Both the position numbers and the translations under genes were made by a program. The notes beneath the pieces are model-generated. The model searched no databases. It had not been told where the DNA came from and saw nothing but the letters and a program-made list of their open reading frames with translations. 64,000 nucleotides of DNA, from assembly GCF_900044055.2 (NCBI RefSeq), contig NZ_FCOX02000033.1, positions 1-64,000 of the forward strand, in the 5' to 3' direction. Below, piece after piece: positions 26,497-35,784 of this stretch (positions within the stretch are counted from its first letter, which is position 1; the number at the start of each line of letters is the position of its first letter). Source of the DNA: Caballeronia calidae. Its GTDB lineage: Bacteria; Pseudomonadota; Gammaproteobacteria; Burkholderiales; Burkholderiaceae.

Positions 26497-28602
26497 TCAT
26501 TTCGCTTTCGAGTTGATGATCGCCTCCGACACGTTCGACGGCGTCTCCGCGTAGTGCTTGAACTCCATCGTGTAGGTCGCGCGGCCTTGCGTGAGCGATC
26601 GCAGCGACGTGGAGTAGCCGAACATCTCGGCGAGCGGCACTTCCGCGCGCACGAGCTTGCCGCCGCCGCCCGCGATGTCCTCCATGCCCTGCACGATGCC
26701 GCGCCGTCCCGAGAGATCGCCCATCACGTTGCCCATGAACTCTTCGGGTGTTTCCACTTCGACGGCCATCATCGGTTCGAGGAGCACGGGCTTCGCCTTG
26801 CGCATCGCTTCTTTGAACGCAATCGAGCCGGCCATGCGGAACGCGTTTTCGTTCGAATCGACATCGTGATACGAGCCGAAGGTCAGCCGCACCTTCACGT
26901 CGACGACCGGATAACCCGCGAGCACGCCGGCCTTCAACGTCTCCTGAATACCCTTGTCGACCGCCGGAATGAATTCGCGCGGAATCACGCCGCCCTTGAT
27001 CTGGTCGACGAACTCGTAGCCCTTGCCCGGATCCGGCTCCAGCGCGATCACCGCATGACCGTACTGGCCGCGTCCGCCCGACTGCTTGACGAACTTGCCT
27101 TCGACATCCTCGACCTTGTTGCGCACCGTTTCGCGATACGCGACCTGCGGCTTGCCGACCGTCGCCTCGACGCCGAACTCGCGCTTCATCCGGTCGACGA
27201 GAATTTCGAGGTGCAGCTCGCCCATGCCGGAGATGATCGTCTGGCCGGATTCCTCGTCGGTCGCCACGCGGAACGACGGGTCTTCCTGCGCGAGACGATT
27301 GAGCGCGATGCCCATCTTTTCCTGGTCCGCCTTGGTCTTCGGCTCGACGGCCTGCGAGATCACCGGATCGGGGAAGATCATCCGCTCGAGGATGATGATG
27401 TGAGCCGGATCGCACAGCGTGTCGCCGGTCGTCGCTTCCTTCAGGCCGACCGCCGCCGCGATGTCGCCCGCGCGCACTTCCTTGATTTCCTTGCGCTCGT
27501 TCGCGTGCATCTGCAGGATGCGCCCGAGCCGCTCCTTCTTTTCCTTCACCGGGTTGTAGACCGTGTCGCCCGATTCGACCACGCCCGAATACACGCGGAA
27601 GAAGATCAGCTGGCCGACGAACGGGTCGGTCATGATCTTGAACGCGAGCGCGGAGAACGGCTCGTCGTCGCTCGGATGACGCTCCGCTTCCTTGTCGTCC
27701 TCGGTGTGGCCGAGAATCGCGGGCACGTCGACGGGCGAGGGCAGATAGTCGATCACCGCGTCGAGCATCGCCTGCACGCCCTTGTTCTTGAAGGCGCTGC
27801 CGCAGAGCATCGGCACGATTTCATTGGCGATGGTGCGCTTGCGGATCGCCGCCTTGATCTCGTCCTCGGTCAGGCTCTCGTGGTCTTCGAGATATTTTTC
27901 GAGCAGGTCCTCGCTCGCTTCTGCCGCCGCCTCGACCATCTTCTCGCGCCACTCGTGCGCGAGCGCCTTGAGGTTGTCGGGAATCTCCTCGTAGGTGAAC
28001 TTGATGCCCTGGCTGTCGTCGTCCCAGACGATCGCCTTCATCTTCACGAGATCGACGACGCCCTGAAAATGATCTTCCGCGCCGATCGGAATCTGGATCG
28101 GCACCGCGACGCCTTTGAGGCGCTCGCCGATCTGACGCTGCACGCGGAAGAAGTCCGCGCCGACGCGATCCATCTTGTTGACGAACGCGATGCGCGGCAC
28201 CTTGTACTTGTTCGCCTGACGCCACACGGTTTCCGACTGCGGCTGCACGCCGCCGACGGAGTCGTAGACCATGCACGCGCCGTCGAGCACGCGCATCGAG
28301 CGCTCGACTTCGATGGTGAAGTCGACGTGCCCCGGCGTGTCGATGATATTGATGCGGTGTTCCGGATAATTGCCGGCCATGCCTTTCCAGAAGGCGGTCG
28401 TTGCTGCCGAGGTGATCGTGATGCCGCGTTCCTGCTCCTGCTCCATCCAGTCCATCGTGGCCGCGCCGTCGTGCACTTCGCCGATCTTGTGCGTCACGCC
28501 GGTGTAGAAAAGGATGCGCTCGGTAGTAGTCGTTTTGCCGGCATCGATGTGAGCGCTGATCCCGATGTTCCGATAGCGCTCGATGGGAGTCTTGCGGGGC
28601 AC
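26497..28602 (-). CDS. fusA: Elongation factor G
   Basis: A 701-residue translational GTPase that drives ribosome translocation. G1 is [10 protein letters not shown]2 [12 protein letters not shown]3 DTPGHVD and G4 NKMDRVGAD, followed by EF-G domains II-V with GQYGHAVI and [10 protein letters not shown] near the end. The start is GTG at 28602 after a strong AGGAGG. The usual EF-G gene lies in the rpsL-rpsG-fusA-tuf operon; none of those partners is here, so this may be a second, isolated copy. It is transcribed alone and ends in its own terminator. Confidence 0.95.
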   Translation of the reverse strand: MPRKTPIERYRNIGISAHIDAGKTTTTERILFYTGVTHKIGEVHDGAATMDWMEQEQERGITITSAATTAFWKGMAGNYPEHRINIIDTPGHVDFTIEVERSMRVLDGACMVYDSVGGVQPQSETVWRQANKYKVPRIAFVNKMDRVGADFFRVQRQIGERLKGVAVPIQIPIGAEDHFQGVVDLVKMKAIVWDDDSQGIKFTYEEIPDNLKALAHEWREKMVEAAAEASEDLLEKYLEDHESLTEDEIKAAIRKRTIANEIVPMLCGSAFKNKGVQAMLDAVIDYLPSPVDVPAILGHTEDDKEAERHPSDDEPFSALAFKIMTDPFVGQLIFFRVYSGVVESGDTVYNPVKEKKERLGRILQMHANERKEIKEVRAGDIAAAVGLKEATTGDTLCDPAHIIILERMIFPDPVISQAVEPKTKADQEKMGIALNRLAQEDPSFRVATDEESGQTIISGMGELHLEILVDRMKREFGVEATVGKPQVAYRETVRNKVEDVEGKFVKQSGGRGQYGHAVIALEPDPGKGYEFVDQIKGGVIPREFIPAVDKGIQETLKAGVLAGYPVVDVKVRLTFGSYHDVDSNENAFRMAGSIAFKEAMRKAKPVLLEPMMAVEVETPEEFMGNVMGDLSGRRGIVQGMEDIAGGGGKLVRAEVPLAEMFGYSTSLRSLTQGRATYTMEFKHYAETPSNVSEAIINSKAK

Positions 28603-28750
28603 GTGAACCTCCTGTTGATAGAGTCAGCGCGGCGTGTGTAGCCAACGCGAGAGCGTCGCGCTGAATCTTTTTAGGATAGCGCGTCGGCAGGGTCTTTGCA
28701 GGATTCTTGCCAGCTCTTGCAGAGGCGCTTGCACGCCGCGCGCAGGCGAA

Positions 28751-28777
28751 AAAAAACCGGCGATGACTCGCCGGTTT
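28751..28777 (-). terminator. Intrinsic terminator of the DUF192 gene
   Basis: AAACCGGCGA (28754-28763) pairs with TCGCCGGTTT (28768-28777) around a 4-nt loop. An A-run on the plus strand just before it gives a run of U in the minus-strand transcript. Confidence 0.85.
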
Positions 28778-28817
28778 TCATGTTCGATGCGATGCTCGAT
28801 GTGCGCTCACTGCGCGC

Positions 28818-29357
28818 TCACTGCGCGCGTGGCAGGCCCTTGATCTGCATGCCGGGCTTGATGCCCTTCGCGGCGAACCAGCCCTTCGACATTTCGAGCG
28901 CGTACACGCCGTTGTTGCGCGGACAGTGATTGTTCTCCGTCTCCGCCTGCATCTCGTCGATGTCGGTGATCGTGCCGTCCGCGCGAATGAACGCGATCGA
29001 CAGCGGGATCAACGTGTTCTTCATCCAGAAGCAGTGGACGGCATTTTCATTGAACACGAAGAGCATGCCTTCGTTCGGTGCGAGCTTCGTGCGATACATG
29101 AGTCCCTGCTCGCGGTCGGCATCGCTCGCGGCGACGGCGGCGTCGATCACGTACATGCCCGCGGTGAGTTTCGCACGCGGGAAATCGGACGGCTGCTTCG
29201 CGCCCGGGGGCATCGTCTGCGCCTGCGCGAGCGGCAGCGCGGCGAACGGCAGCATCGACGCGATCACGCACGCGCGGACGAGCGCGGCGATGCGCGAGCG
29301 GCGGGCCGAAGCCGTGGAACGGAATGGGGACACCAGGGCACGCAACAACAGCTTCAC
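28818..29357 (-). CDS. DUF192-family secreted protein
   Basis: A 179-residue protein of the DUF192 (UPF0127) family. Family features are ADREQGLMYRTKLAPNEGMLF, CFWMKNTLIPLSIAF and a C-terminal EMSKGWFAAKGIKPGM; the GLM(Y/F)R and W-M-x-N-T motifs are diagnostic. It starts with a long N-terminal region (about 47 residues) including a hydrophobic segment ending ALPLAQAQT, a probable signal peptide, so it acts outside the cytoplasm. The GTG start at 29357 follows AGAGGAGC. The family's biochemical role is unknown. Confidence 0.85.
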   Translation of the reverse strand: MKLLLRALVSPFRSTASARRSRIAALVRACVIASMLPFAALPLAQAQTMPPGAKQPSDFPRAKLTAGMYVIDAAVAASDADREQGLMYRTKLAPNEGMLFVFNENAVHCFWMKNTLIPLSIAFIRADGTITDIDEMQAETENNHCPRNNGVYALEMSKGWFAAKGIKPGMQIKGLPRAQ

Positions 29358-29449
29358 GACGATGCTCCTCTCAAGACGATCATTGCGCCGGAAATCCGGC
29401 GGCCCCGCGCATGTTACTCGATGCGCAGCCGCAGTACACCAAACCCAAA

Positions 29450-29484
29450 ACAAAAGGGCAGATGCCTCGCGGCCATCTGCCCTT
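29450..29484 (-). terminator. Intrinsic terminator of the small secreted-protein gene
   Basis: AAGGGCAGATG (29454-29464) pairs with CATCTGCCCTT (29474-29484). On the minus strand the stem is followed by TTTTGTTTTGGG. A weaker inverted repeat (about 29491-29543) lies between it and the gene. Confidence 0.75.
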
Positions 29485-29548
29485 CAACGCCGTAAGAACG
29501 GCGGTACAACTCGTTCTTGACTTCGCTATACCGCCTCTTACAACGAAC

Positions 29549-29761
29549 TTACTGAGCTGCCGAAGCGGCTTCCGGTGCCGAAGCAGCGGCCTTCTTGTGC
29601 GTCGACTTATGGTGCGACGTCTTGTGCGTCGACGACTTGTGCGCCTTGTGAGCCGGTGCCGAAGCAGCAGCCGGAGCAGCAGCAGCCGGAGCCGAAGCTT
29701 CTTGTGCGAATGCAGCCGTTGCGAACAGGCCAGCGACGAGAGCAGCGATCAGTTTGTTCAT
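29549..29761 (-). CDS. Small Ala/Lys/His-rich secreted protein
   Basis: A 70-residue low-complexity protein. It has a signal peptide (MNKLIAALVAGLFATAAFA|QE, cleavage near residue 19). The mature 51 residues are almost only Ala, Lys, His, Ser, Thr and Pro, arranged as A/P-rich segments around a central HKAHKSSTHKTSHHKSTHKK. This basic, His-rich segment could bind metal ions, nucleic acid or polyanions, but no function is established. The start at 29761 follows GAGGAT. Similar peptides seem common in Burkholderia genomes. Confidence 0.75.
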   Translation of the reverse strand: MNKLIAALVAGLFATAAFAQEASAPAAAAPAAASAPAHKAHKSSTHKTSHHKSTHKKAAASAPEAASAAQ

Positions 29762-30146
29762 CTTGTGAATCCTCAGCTTGAGTAAATTAACCAAACGACC
29801 CGGTCATTGAGTCATGTCGGTAAACGAGCCACCTACCTTTCGGTTGACAGTCATATCGACAAATTGATTTTCGATATGGCCGTGAACGCTTGAACCTTTC
29901 AAACACCCTGGAGCACACAGGTTGTTGTAATCGGTTGTTCGCTCATGCCGGATAGCTTTACGCGGCATCTGAGGCCCTTAACGCGTCGTGCGCGGAGTCG
30001 GTTGACGTGATTTACAGAGAATTGCGCAGCAGACCAAAAAAATATTCGATGCGCGACACGCACTACTCGAACTTGATGACACATTGTTTAAGCGCGCCGC
30101 AATTCACGCTTTGACGTTTCTTATTTGCGAGATAGTTGAATGCGAT
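29762..30146. other. AT-richer intergenic region with inverted repeats
   Basis: About 385 bp without a gene. CATATCGA (29852-29859) and TCGATATG (29871-29878) form an inverted repeat beside TTGACA. GTTGAAT (30135-30141) and ATTCAAC (30145-30151) form a 7-bp stem around GCG that overlaps the stop of the pseudouridine synthase gene and may act as its terminator. The rest likely carries promoter elements of the small secreted-protein gene. Confidence 0.4.
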
Positions 30147-30761
30147 TCAACGAACGCGTTGCCACGGTGCGCGAGGTGCGACCTCCACGCTCTCGCCGGG
30201 CGCGATGCCGAGCGCGAAGATATCGAGGGCGCCGATCGCGACGCGCACGAGCCGCAAGGTCGGATAACCGATGGCCGCCGTCATGCGCCTGACCTGCCGG
30301 TTCTTGCCTTCGGTGATGGCGAGCTCGATCCACGTCGTCGGGATGGCGGCGCGATAGCGGATCGGCGGCGTGCGCGGCCAGAGCGCATCGATGTCATCTT
30401 GAGCGACGTACGCGGTGCGGCAGGGCTGCGTCACGAAGTCGCCGAGATCGACGCCTTTCGCGAGACGCGCAAGCGCGGCATCGTCGGGTGCGCCTTCTAC
30501 TTGCGCCCAATAGCGCTTCACGAGCTTGTGACGCGGCTCCGCGATGCGCGCCTGCAGCGCGCCGTCGTCGGTGAGCAGGAGCAGGCCTTCGCTGTCCGCG
30601 TCGAGCCGGCCGGCAGGATACACGCCCGGCGTCTTCACCCAGTCGCCGAGCGAGGCGCGCGTCTCATGCGCGGAAAACTGGCAGATGGTGCCGAAGGGCT
30701 TGTTGAGGGCGAGGAGCGGCATCGAAAACTCTGAGCGGGGCGCTTTGATCGAATGCGGCAT
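30147..30761 (-). CDS. rRNA pseudouridine synthase (RluE/RsuA type)
   Basis: A 204-residue pseudouridine synthase of the RsuA/RluE group. The catalytic Asp lies in GRLDADSEGLLLLT, LALNKPFGTICQFS opens the domain, and the C-terminal ITEGKNRQVRRM is the third conserved motif. Its size and lack of an N-terminal S4 domain favour RluE-like activity (23S rRNA). The start at 30761 is used; 30722 (MPLLALNKP) is also possible. Confidence 0.88.
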   Translation of the reverse strand: MPHSIKAPRSEFSMPLLALNKPFGTICQFSAHETRASLGDWVKTPGVYPAGRLDADSEGLLLLTDDGALQARIAEPRHKLVKRYWAQVEGAPDDAALARLAKGVDLGDFVTQPCRTAYVAQDDIDALWPRTPPIRYRAAIPTTWIELAITEGKNRQVRRMTAAIGYPTLRLVRVAIGALDIFALGIAPGESVEVAPRAPWQRVR

Positions 30762-30925
30762 CTTAATGCATGCGCACGGCCGTTCCGGGCGCGCCGGGGC
30801 AGGCCAGCATGGTTAAAATGGTGTTGTGACCATCATCGCGTGCCGCAACGCCCGCGCATGCTGCATCGCGTTGCTTCTCTAATCAGTTTGCTTCCATACA
30901 AGCCCGGACTTATCTGGAGTCGACC

Positions 30926-32182
30926 ATGCCGTATCAGCACATCAAGGTTCCGGCGGACGGTGACAAGATCACCGTCAACGCGGATAACTCGCTCAACGTC
31001 TCTGATCGGCCGATCATCCCGTATATCGAGGGCGACGGCACGGGCGTCGACATCACGCCGGTGATGCTCAAGGTCGTCGATGCCGCAGTGGAAAGAGCCT
31101 ACGGCGGCAAGCGCAAGATTCAATGGATGGAAATCTTCGCGGGCGAAAAGGCGACGCGCGTCTACGGCCCCGACGTATGGCTGCCCGACGAGTCGCTCGA
31201 AGCGGTGAAGGACTATGTGGTGTCGATCAAGGGGCCGCTCACGACGCCCGTCGGCGGCGGCATCCGATCGCTAAACGTTGCGCTTCGTCAACAACTCGAT
31301 CTTTATGTGTGCCTGCGGCCGGTGCGCTACTTCAAGGGCGTGCCGTCGCCGGTGCGCGAGCCGGAGAAAATCGACATGGTGATCTTCCGCGAGAACTCGG
31401 AGGACATCTACGCGGGTGTCGAGTGGGCGGCGGATTCCCCGGAGGCGAAGAAGGTCATCAAGTTCCTGCGCGAGGAAATGGGCGTGACGAAAATCCGCTT
31501 TCCGGAATCGTCGGGAATCGGCGTCAAGCCGGTGTCGCGCGAGGGCACGGAGCGGCTCGTGCGCAAGGCGATCCAGTACGCGATCGACAACGACCGCCGC
31601 TCGGTGACGCTCGTGCACAAGGGCAACATCATGAAGTTCACCGAAGGCGCGTTCCGCGACTACGGCTATGCGCTCGCCCAGAGGGAATTCAACGCGGAGC
31701 TGATCGACGGCGGCCCGTGGATGAAAGTGAAGAATCCGAAGTCGGGCAATGACATCGTCGTGAAGGACGTGATCGCCGATGCGTTTCTCCAGCAAATTCT
31801 GCTGCGTCCCGCCGAATACGATGTCATCGCAACGCTGAATCTCAACGGCGACTACATCTCGGACGCGCTCGCGGCGCAGGTCGGCGGCATCGGCATCGCG
31901 CCGGGCGCGAACATGTCGGATTCCGTCGCGATGTTCGAAGCGACGCACGGCACGGCGCCGAAATACGCGGGCAAGGATTACGTGAACCCCGGCTCGGAGA
32001 TTCTCTCGGCTGAAATGATGCTGCGCCATCTCGGCTGGGTGGAGGCGGCCGACCGGATCATTTCGTCGATGGAGCAGTCCATTCTGTCGAAGCGCGTCAC
32101 CTACGACTTTGCACGGCTGATGGAAGGCGCGACCCAGGTGTCGTGTTCGGGCTTCGGACAGGTGATGATCGAGAATATGTGA
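30926..32182 (+). CDS. icd: Isocitrate dehydrogenase, NADP-dependent
   Basis: Oxidises isocitrate to 2-oxoglutarate in the citric acid cycle, making NADPH. The 418-residue length matches the E. coli enzyme. [13 protein letters not shown] carries the regulatory serine that is phosphorylated by AceK in relatives. [34 protein letters not shown] and [17 protein letters not shown] complete the substrate and cofactor sites. The ATG at 30926 follows TGGAG. A strong terminator lies just downstream. Confidence 0.97.
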   Translation: MPYQHIKVPADGDKITVNADNSLNVSDRPIIPYIEGDGTGVDITPVMLKVVDAAVERAYGGKRKIQWMEIFAGEKATRVYGPDVWLPDESLEAVKDYVVSIKGPLTTPVGGGIRSLNVALRQQLDLYVCLRPVRYFKGVPSPVREPEKIDMVIFRENSEDIYAGVEWAADSPEAKKVIKFLREEMGVTKIRFPESSGIGVKPVSREGTERLVRKAIQYAIDNDRRSVTLVHKGNIMKFTEGAFRDYGYALAQREFNAELIDGGPWMKVKNPKSGNDIVVKDVIADAFLQQILLRPAEYDVIATLNLNGDYISDALAAQVGGIGIAPGANMSDSVAMFEATHGTAPKYAGKDYVNPGSEILSAEMMLRHLGWVEAADRIISSMEQSILSKRVTYDFARLMEGATQVSCSGFGQVMIENM

Positions 32183-32210
32183 GGACTCACCTCGATTCGA
32201 CGTGTTAAAT

Positions 32211-32247
32211 AAAAACCCCGGAAGGCCTACGCTTTCCGGGGTTTTTA
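32211..32247 (+). terminator. Intrinsic terminator of icd
   Basis: AAAACCCCGGAA (32212-32223) pairs with TTCCGGGGTTTT (32234-32245), followed by T and an A/T stretch. It faces the cold-shock gene terminator 40 bp away, so the two convergent transcripts each have their own stop. Confidence 0.9.
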
Positions 32248-32287
32248 TTCGGCGCGCCTGCCTCATATATGTGCAGGATACGGAGCG

Positions 32288-32316
32288 AAAAAAACCCGGC
32301 GCGAAGGCCGGGTTTT
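32288..32316 (-). terminator. Intrinsic terminator of the cold-shock gene
   Basis: AAAACCCGGC (32291-32300) pairs with GCCGGGTTTT (32307-32316); the A-run upstream (32288-32294) gives a U-run on the minus-strand transcript. Confidence 0.88.
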
Positions 32317-32340
32317 ACGAGGCAAAGTTCGATCGAACGG

Positions 32341-32547
32341 TCAGACAGCGTCCTGGATGTTCGATGCCTGTTTGCCTTTCGGTCCCTGGACGATCTCGAA
32401 GCTGACCTTCTGGCCTTCTTTGAGCGTCTTGAAACCGTTCATTTGAATCGCCGAGAAATGTGCAAACAGATCCTCGCCGCCTTCATCGGGCGTGATGAAT
32501 CCGTAGCCTTTCGCGTCGTTGAACCACTTGACCGTACCAGTAGACAT
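32341..32547 (-). CDS. Cold-shock domain protein (CspA family)
   Basis: A 68-residue single cold-shock domain, a nucleic-acid binding RNA chaperone. RNP1 is KGYGFITP and RNP2 is DLFAHFSAI, both intact. The ATG at 32547 has GGGGAAG upstream. It lies between icd and clpS, as in other Burkholderiaceae. The long region upstream (to clpS) probably includes a long 5' leader typical of cold-shock mRNAs. Confidence 0.95.
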   Translation of the reverse strand: MSTGTVKWFNDAKGYGFITPDEGGEDLFAHFSAIQMNGFKTLKEGQKVSFEIVQGPKGKQASNIQDAV

Positions 32548-33070
32548 TCGTACTTCCCCTCTAACTCTCGTCGCGACCTGAGCACGCTCGAAAAGCTCAA
32601 CGGCCACCCCACAATGTGACCGCCCCCTCCTCACAAGCTCACCTCGGCCTCTTTTTTCGTCCGCGGTTGGCCCCCGGAAAAAAGTGCCAGTTTGATTGTT
32701 AAATCTCTTAAATCGGGTGTCAAGGAATTTTTGGGACAGCCGTTAAGCTCGTTGCATGGACCGCATTTGTAGGGTAATTCCTGCTTTGCGTGTGCGCTGC
32801 CGTCCAAGCACGTCATCTTGAAAAGTCGCATAATCGACTCACTTGTGTGATACCCGGCGGCCCGCGACGCCTTGGTGTTCGGTTTGTTTTTTTTGAAGCT
32901 GTGCGATACTGGATTCGACGAGGTGCAAGCGGGCCGCGCCAAAACGTTGGGCAGCGGCAGGATTCGATGGACGACAGCTGCGCATACGCACTTTCAGTGT
33001 TTCATTCCGACCGGATGGTCGGTGCTGGAGCGGCAATTGCGAGGGCGTCCGTGTTGTTTAGAATGGGTGT
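32548..33070. other. Shared regulatory region of the cold-shock gene and clpS
   Basis: About 520 bp between divergent genes. It should hold the cold-shock gene leader and both promoters. An open frame of 103 residues with several cysteines on the minus strand (32631-32942) is not supported by a ribosome binding site or family match. Confidence 0.45.
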
Positions 33071-33385
33071 ATGGCGATCAATCCCAACAAGCAGGATGGC
33101 ACGGTACTGGAGCGGCAGGAGCAGAAGCTCAAGAAGCCGGCCATGTACAAGGTGGTGCTGCTGAATGACGACTTCACGCCGATGGAATTCGTCGTGATGA
33201 TCGTGCAGGAATACTTCAATAAGGATCGTGAGACTGCGACGCAGATCATGCTGAAGGTTCATCGCGAAGGCAGGGGAGTTTGTGGGGTCTACACGCGAGA
33301 TATTGCGTCGACCAAAGTTGAGCAAGTCGTTAGCCATGCACGGCAAGCGGGGCACCCGCTGCAGTGCGTGATGGAGGAAGCATGA
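33071..33385 (+). CDS. clpS: ATP-dependent Clp protease adaptor ClpS
   Basis: A 104-residue adaptor that delivers N-end-rule substrates to ClpA. The conserved [15 protein letters not shown] holds the substrate-binding Asp residues, and [17 protein letters not shown] is the ClpA-contact region. The N-terminal 25 residues form the flexible tail. It overlaps clpA by 4 bp (ATGA). Confidence 0.97.
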   Translation: MAINPNKQDGTVLERQEQKLKKPAMYKVVLLNDDFTPMEFVVMIVQEYFNKDRETATQIMLKVHREGRGVCGVYTRDIASTKVEQVVSHARQAGHPLQCVMEEA

Positions 33386-35685
33386 TTGCCCAGGAACTGG
33401 AAGTCAGTCTGCACATGGCGTTTATGGAAGCACGTCAGGCGCGGCATGAGTTCATAACGGTCGAGCATCTGCTGCTCGCCCTGTTGGACAATCCGACCGC
33501 GGCTGAGGTGTTGCGCGCCTGCGCAGCCAATATCGAAGATTTGCGTCAGAACCTGCGCAATTTCATTCATGACAACACGCCGACCGTGCCGGGCACGGAC
33601 GACGTCGATACTCAGCCGACGCTTGGTTTCCAGCGCGTGATCCAGCGCGCGATCATGCACGTGCAATCGACCTCGAACGGCAAGAAGGAAGTGACCGGCG
33701 CAAACGTGCTGGTCGCGATCTTCGGCGAGAAGGACTCGCACGCGGTGTACTACCTGCAGCAGCAGGGCGTGACGCGTCTGGATGTCGTGAATTTCATTTC
33801 GCACGGGATTGCGAAGACCAACAGCGGCGATGCCGCGAAGGCGAACAGCGAAACCAATCCGGAATCGGAAGACGCCGCCGCGCAGAAAGAAACACCGCTC
33901 GCCCAGTTCACACAGAATCTCAACCAGCTCGCGAAGGACGGCAAGATCGATCCGCTGATCGGCCGCGAGATGGAAGTCGAGCGCGTGGTGCAGGTCCTGT
34001 GCCGCCGCCGCAAGAACAATCCGCTGCTCGTCGGTGAAGCTGGCGTCGGCAAGACCGCGATCGCCGAAGGTCTCGCGTGGCGCATCACGCGCGGCGAAGT
34101 GCCGGACATTCTGGCCGACGCGCAGGTGTATTCGCTCGACATGGGCGCGCTGCTCGCGGGCACGAAATATCGCGGCGATTTCGAGCAACGTCTGAAGACG
34201 GTGCTGAAGGAACTGAAGGAGCGTCCGCACGCCATTCTGTTCATCGACGAAATCCACACGCTGATCGGCGCGGGCGCGGCATCGGGCGGCACGCTCGATG
34301 CATCGAACCTGCTGAAGCCGGCGTTGTCGTCGGGGCAGCTGAAGTGCATCGGCGCGACCACGTTCACGGAATATCGCGGCATCTTCGAGAAGGATGCGGC
34401 GCTGTCGCGGCGTTTCCAGAAGGTCGATGTCACCGAACCGACGGTCGAGCAGACGGTTGCGATCCTGCGCGGCCTCAAGACGCGCTTCGAAGAGCATCAC
34501 GGCGTGAAGTACTCGTCGGGGGCGCTGTCGGCGGCGGCGGAACTGTCGGCGCGCTTCATCACGGATCGTCATCTGCCGGACAAGGCCATCGACGTGATCG
34601 ACGAAGCGGGCGCGGCGCAACGCATCCTGCCGAAGTCGAAGCAGAAGAAGACCATCGGCAAGGCGGAGATCGAAGAGATCATCTCGAAGATCGCGCGCGT
34701 GCCGGCGCAGAGCGTGTCGCAGGATGACCGCAGCAAGCTCCAGACGCTCGATCGCGATCTCAAGGCTGTCGTGTTCGGACAGGATCCGGCCATCGACGCG
34801 CTGTCGGCATCGATCAAGATGGCGCGCGCGGGTCTCGGCAAGCTGGACAAGCCGATCGGCGCGTTCCTGTTCTCCGGCCCGACTGGCGTCGGCAAGACCG
34901 AGGTCGCGAAGCAGCTGGCGTTCACGCTCGGCATCGAACTGCTGCGCTTCGACATGTCGGAGTACATGGAGCGTCACGCGGTGAGCCGTCTGATCGGCGC
35001 GCCGCCGGGCTATGTCGGGTTCGATCAGGGCGGTCTCCTGACCGAAGCCGTCACGAAGAAGCCGCACTGCGTGCTGCTGCTCGATGAAATCGAGAAGGCG
35101 CATCCGGACATCTACAACGTGCTGCTGCAGGTCATGGACCACGGCACGCTGACGGACAACAACGGACGCAAGGCGGATTTCCGCAACGTCATCATCATCA
35201 TGACGACGAACGCGGGCGCCGAGGCGATGGGCAAGGCGGTGATCGGCTTCACATCGCGCCGCGAGTCGGGCGACGAAATGGCCGACATCAAGCGCATGTT
35301 CACGCCGGAGTTCCGCAACCGCCTGGATGCGATCATCAGCTTCCGCTCGCTGGACGAGGAAATCATCCTGCGCGTGGTCGACAAGTTCCTCATGCAGCTC
35401 GAAGATCAGCTGCACGAGAAGAAGGTCGATGCGGTCTTCACCGATGCGCTGCGCAAGCATCTCGCGAAGCACGGTTTCGATCCGCTGATGGGCGCGCGGC
35501 CAATGCAGCGTCTGATCCAGGACACGATCCGTCGTGCGTTGGCCGACGAGCTGCTCTTCGGCAAGCTGGTCAACGGCGGCCGCGTGACGGTGGATGTCGA
35601 CGCGGACGACAAGGTGCAGCTCACGTTCGACGAGAACTCGGCACCGCCGCGCAATCCGAATCCGGAAGCAATCGAAGTGGATTGA
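33382..35685 (+). CDS. clpA: ATP-dependent Clp protease ATP-binding subunit ClpA
   Basis: A 767-residue AAA+ unfoldase that works with ClpP. It has an N-domain ([19 protein letters not shown]), AAA domain 1 (GEAGVGKT) and AAA domain 2 (GPTGVGKT). The IGF loop in VIGFTSRR contacts ClpP. The sensor and arginine-finger segments are intact ([22 protein letters not shown]). It starts in the clpS stop codon after GGAGGAAG, so the pair is coupled. A strong terminator follows. Confidence 0.97.
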   Translation: MIAQELEVSLHMAFMEARQARHEFITVEHLLLALLDNPTAAEVLRACAANIEDLRQNLRNFIHDNTPTVPGTDDVDTQPTLGFQRVIQRAIMHVQSTSNGKKEVTGANVLVAIFGEKDSHAVYYLQQQGVTRLDVVNFISHGIAKTNSGDAAKANSETNPESEDAAAQKETPLAQFTQNLNQLAKDGKIDPLIGREMEVERVVQVLCRRRKNNPLLVGEAGVGKTAIAEGLAWRITRGEVPDILADAQVYSLDMGALLAGTKYRGDFEQRLKTVLKELKERPHAILFIDEIHTLIGAGAASGGTLDASNLLKPALSSGQLKCIGATTFTEYRGIFEKDAALSRRFQKVDVTEPTVEQTVAILRGLKTRFEEHHGVKYSSGALSAAAELSARFITDRHLPDKAIDVIDEAGAAQRILPKSKQKKTIGKAEIEEIISKIARVPAQSVSQDDRSKLQTLDRDLKAVVFGQDPAIDALSASIKMARAGLGKLDKPIGAFLFSGPTGVGKTEVAKQLAFTLGIELLRFDMSEYMERHAVSRLIGAPPGYVGFDQGGLLTEAVTKKPHCVLLLDEIEKAHPDIYNVLLQVMDHGTLTDNNGRKADFRNVIIIMTTNAGAEAMGKAVIGFTSRRESGDEMADIKRMFTPEFRNRLDAIISFRSLDEEIILRVVDKFLMQLEDQLHEKKVDAVFTDALRKHLAKHGFDPLMGARPMQRLIQDTIRRALADELLFGKLVNGGRVTVDVDADDKVQLTFDENSAPPRNPNPEAIEVD

Positions 35686-35709
35686 CCGAAGGGGTCTGCA
35701 GAAGCAAAA

Positions 35710-35742
35710 ACGGCGCGGTTTCGACCGCGCCGTTTTTTTTTG
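35710..35742 (+). terminator. Intrinsic terminator of clpA
   Basis: AACGGCGCGGT (35710-35720) pairs perfectly with ACCGCGCCGTT (35725-35735), followed by a T-run to 35742. Confidence 0.92.
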
Positions 35743-35784
35743 TGGTGCGCCCGGCATGGGCGGACGCCAGCGGTTTCGACGGGC

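Noticed and set aside
26407-28641. Long plus-strand open frame over fusA
   Set aside because: Shadow of elongation factor G, which is certain.
32631-32942. 103-residue cysteine-containing open frame between the cold-shock gene and clpS
   Set aside because: No ribosome binding site, no recognised domain, atypical codon use; the region is better explained as promoters and a leader.
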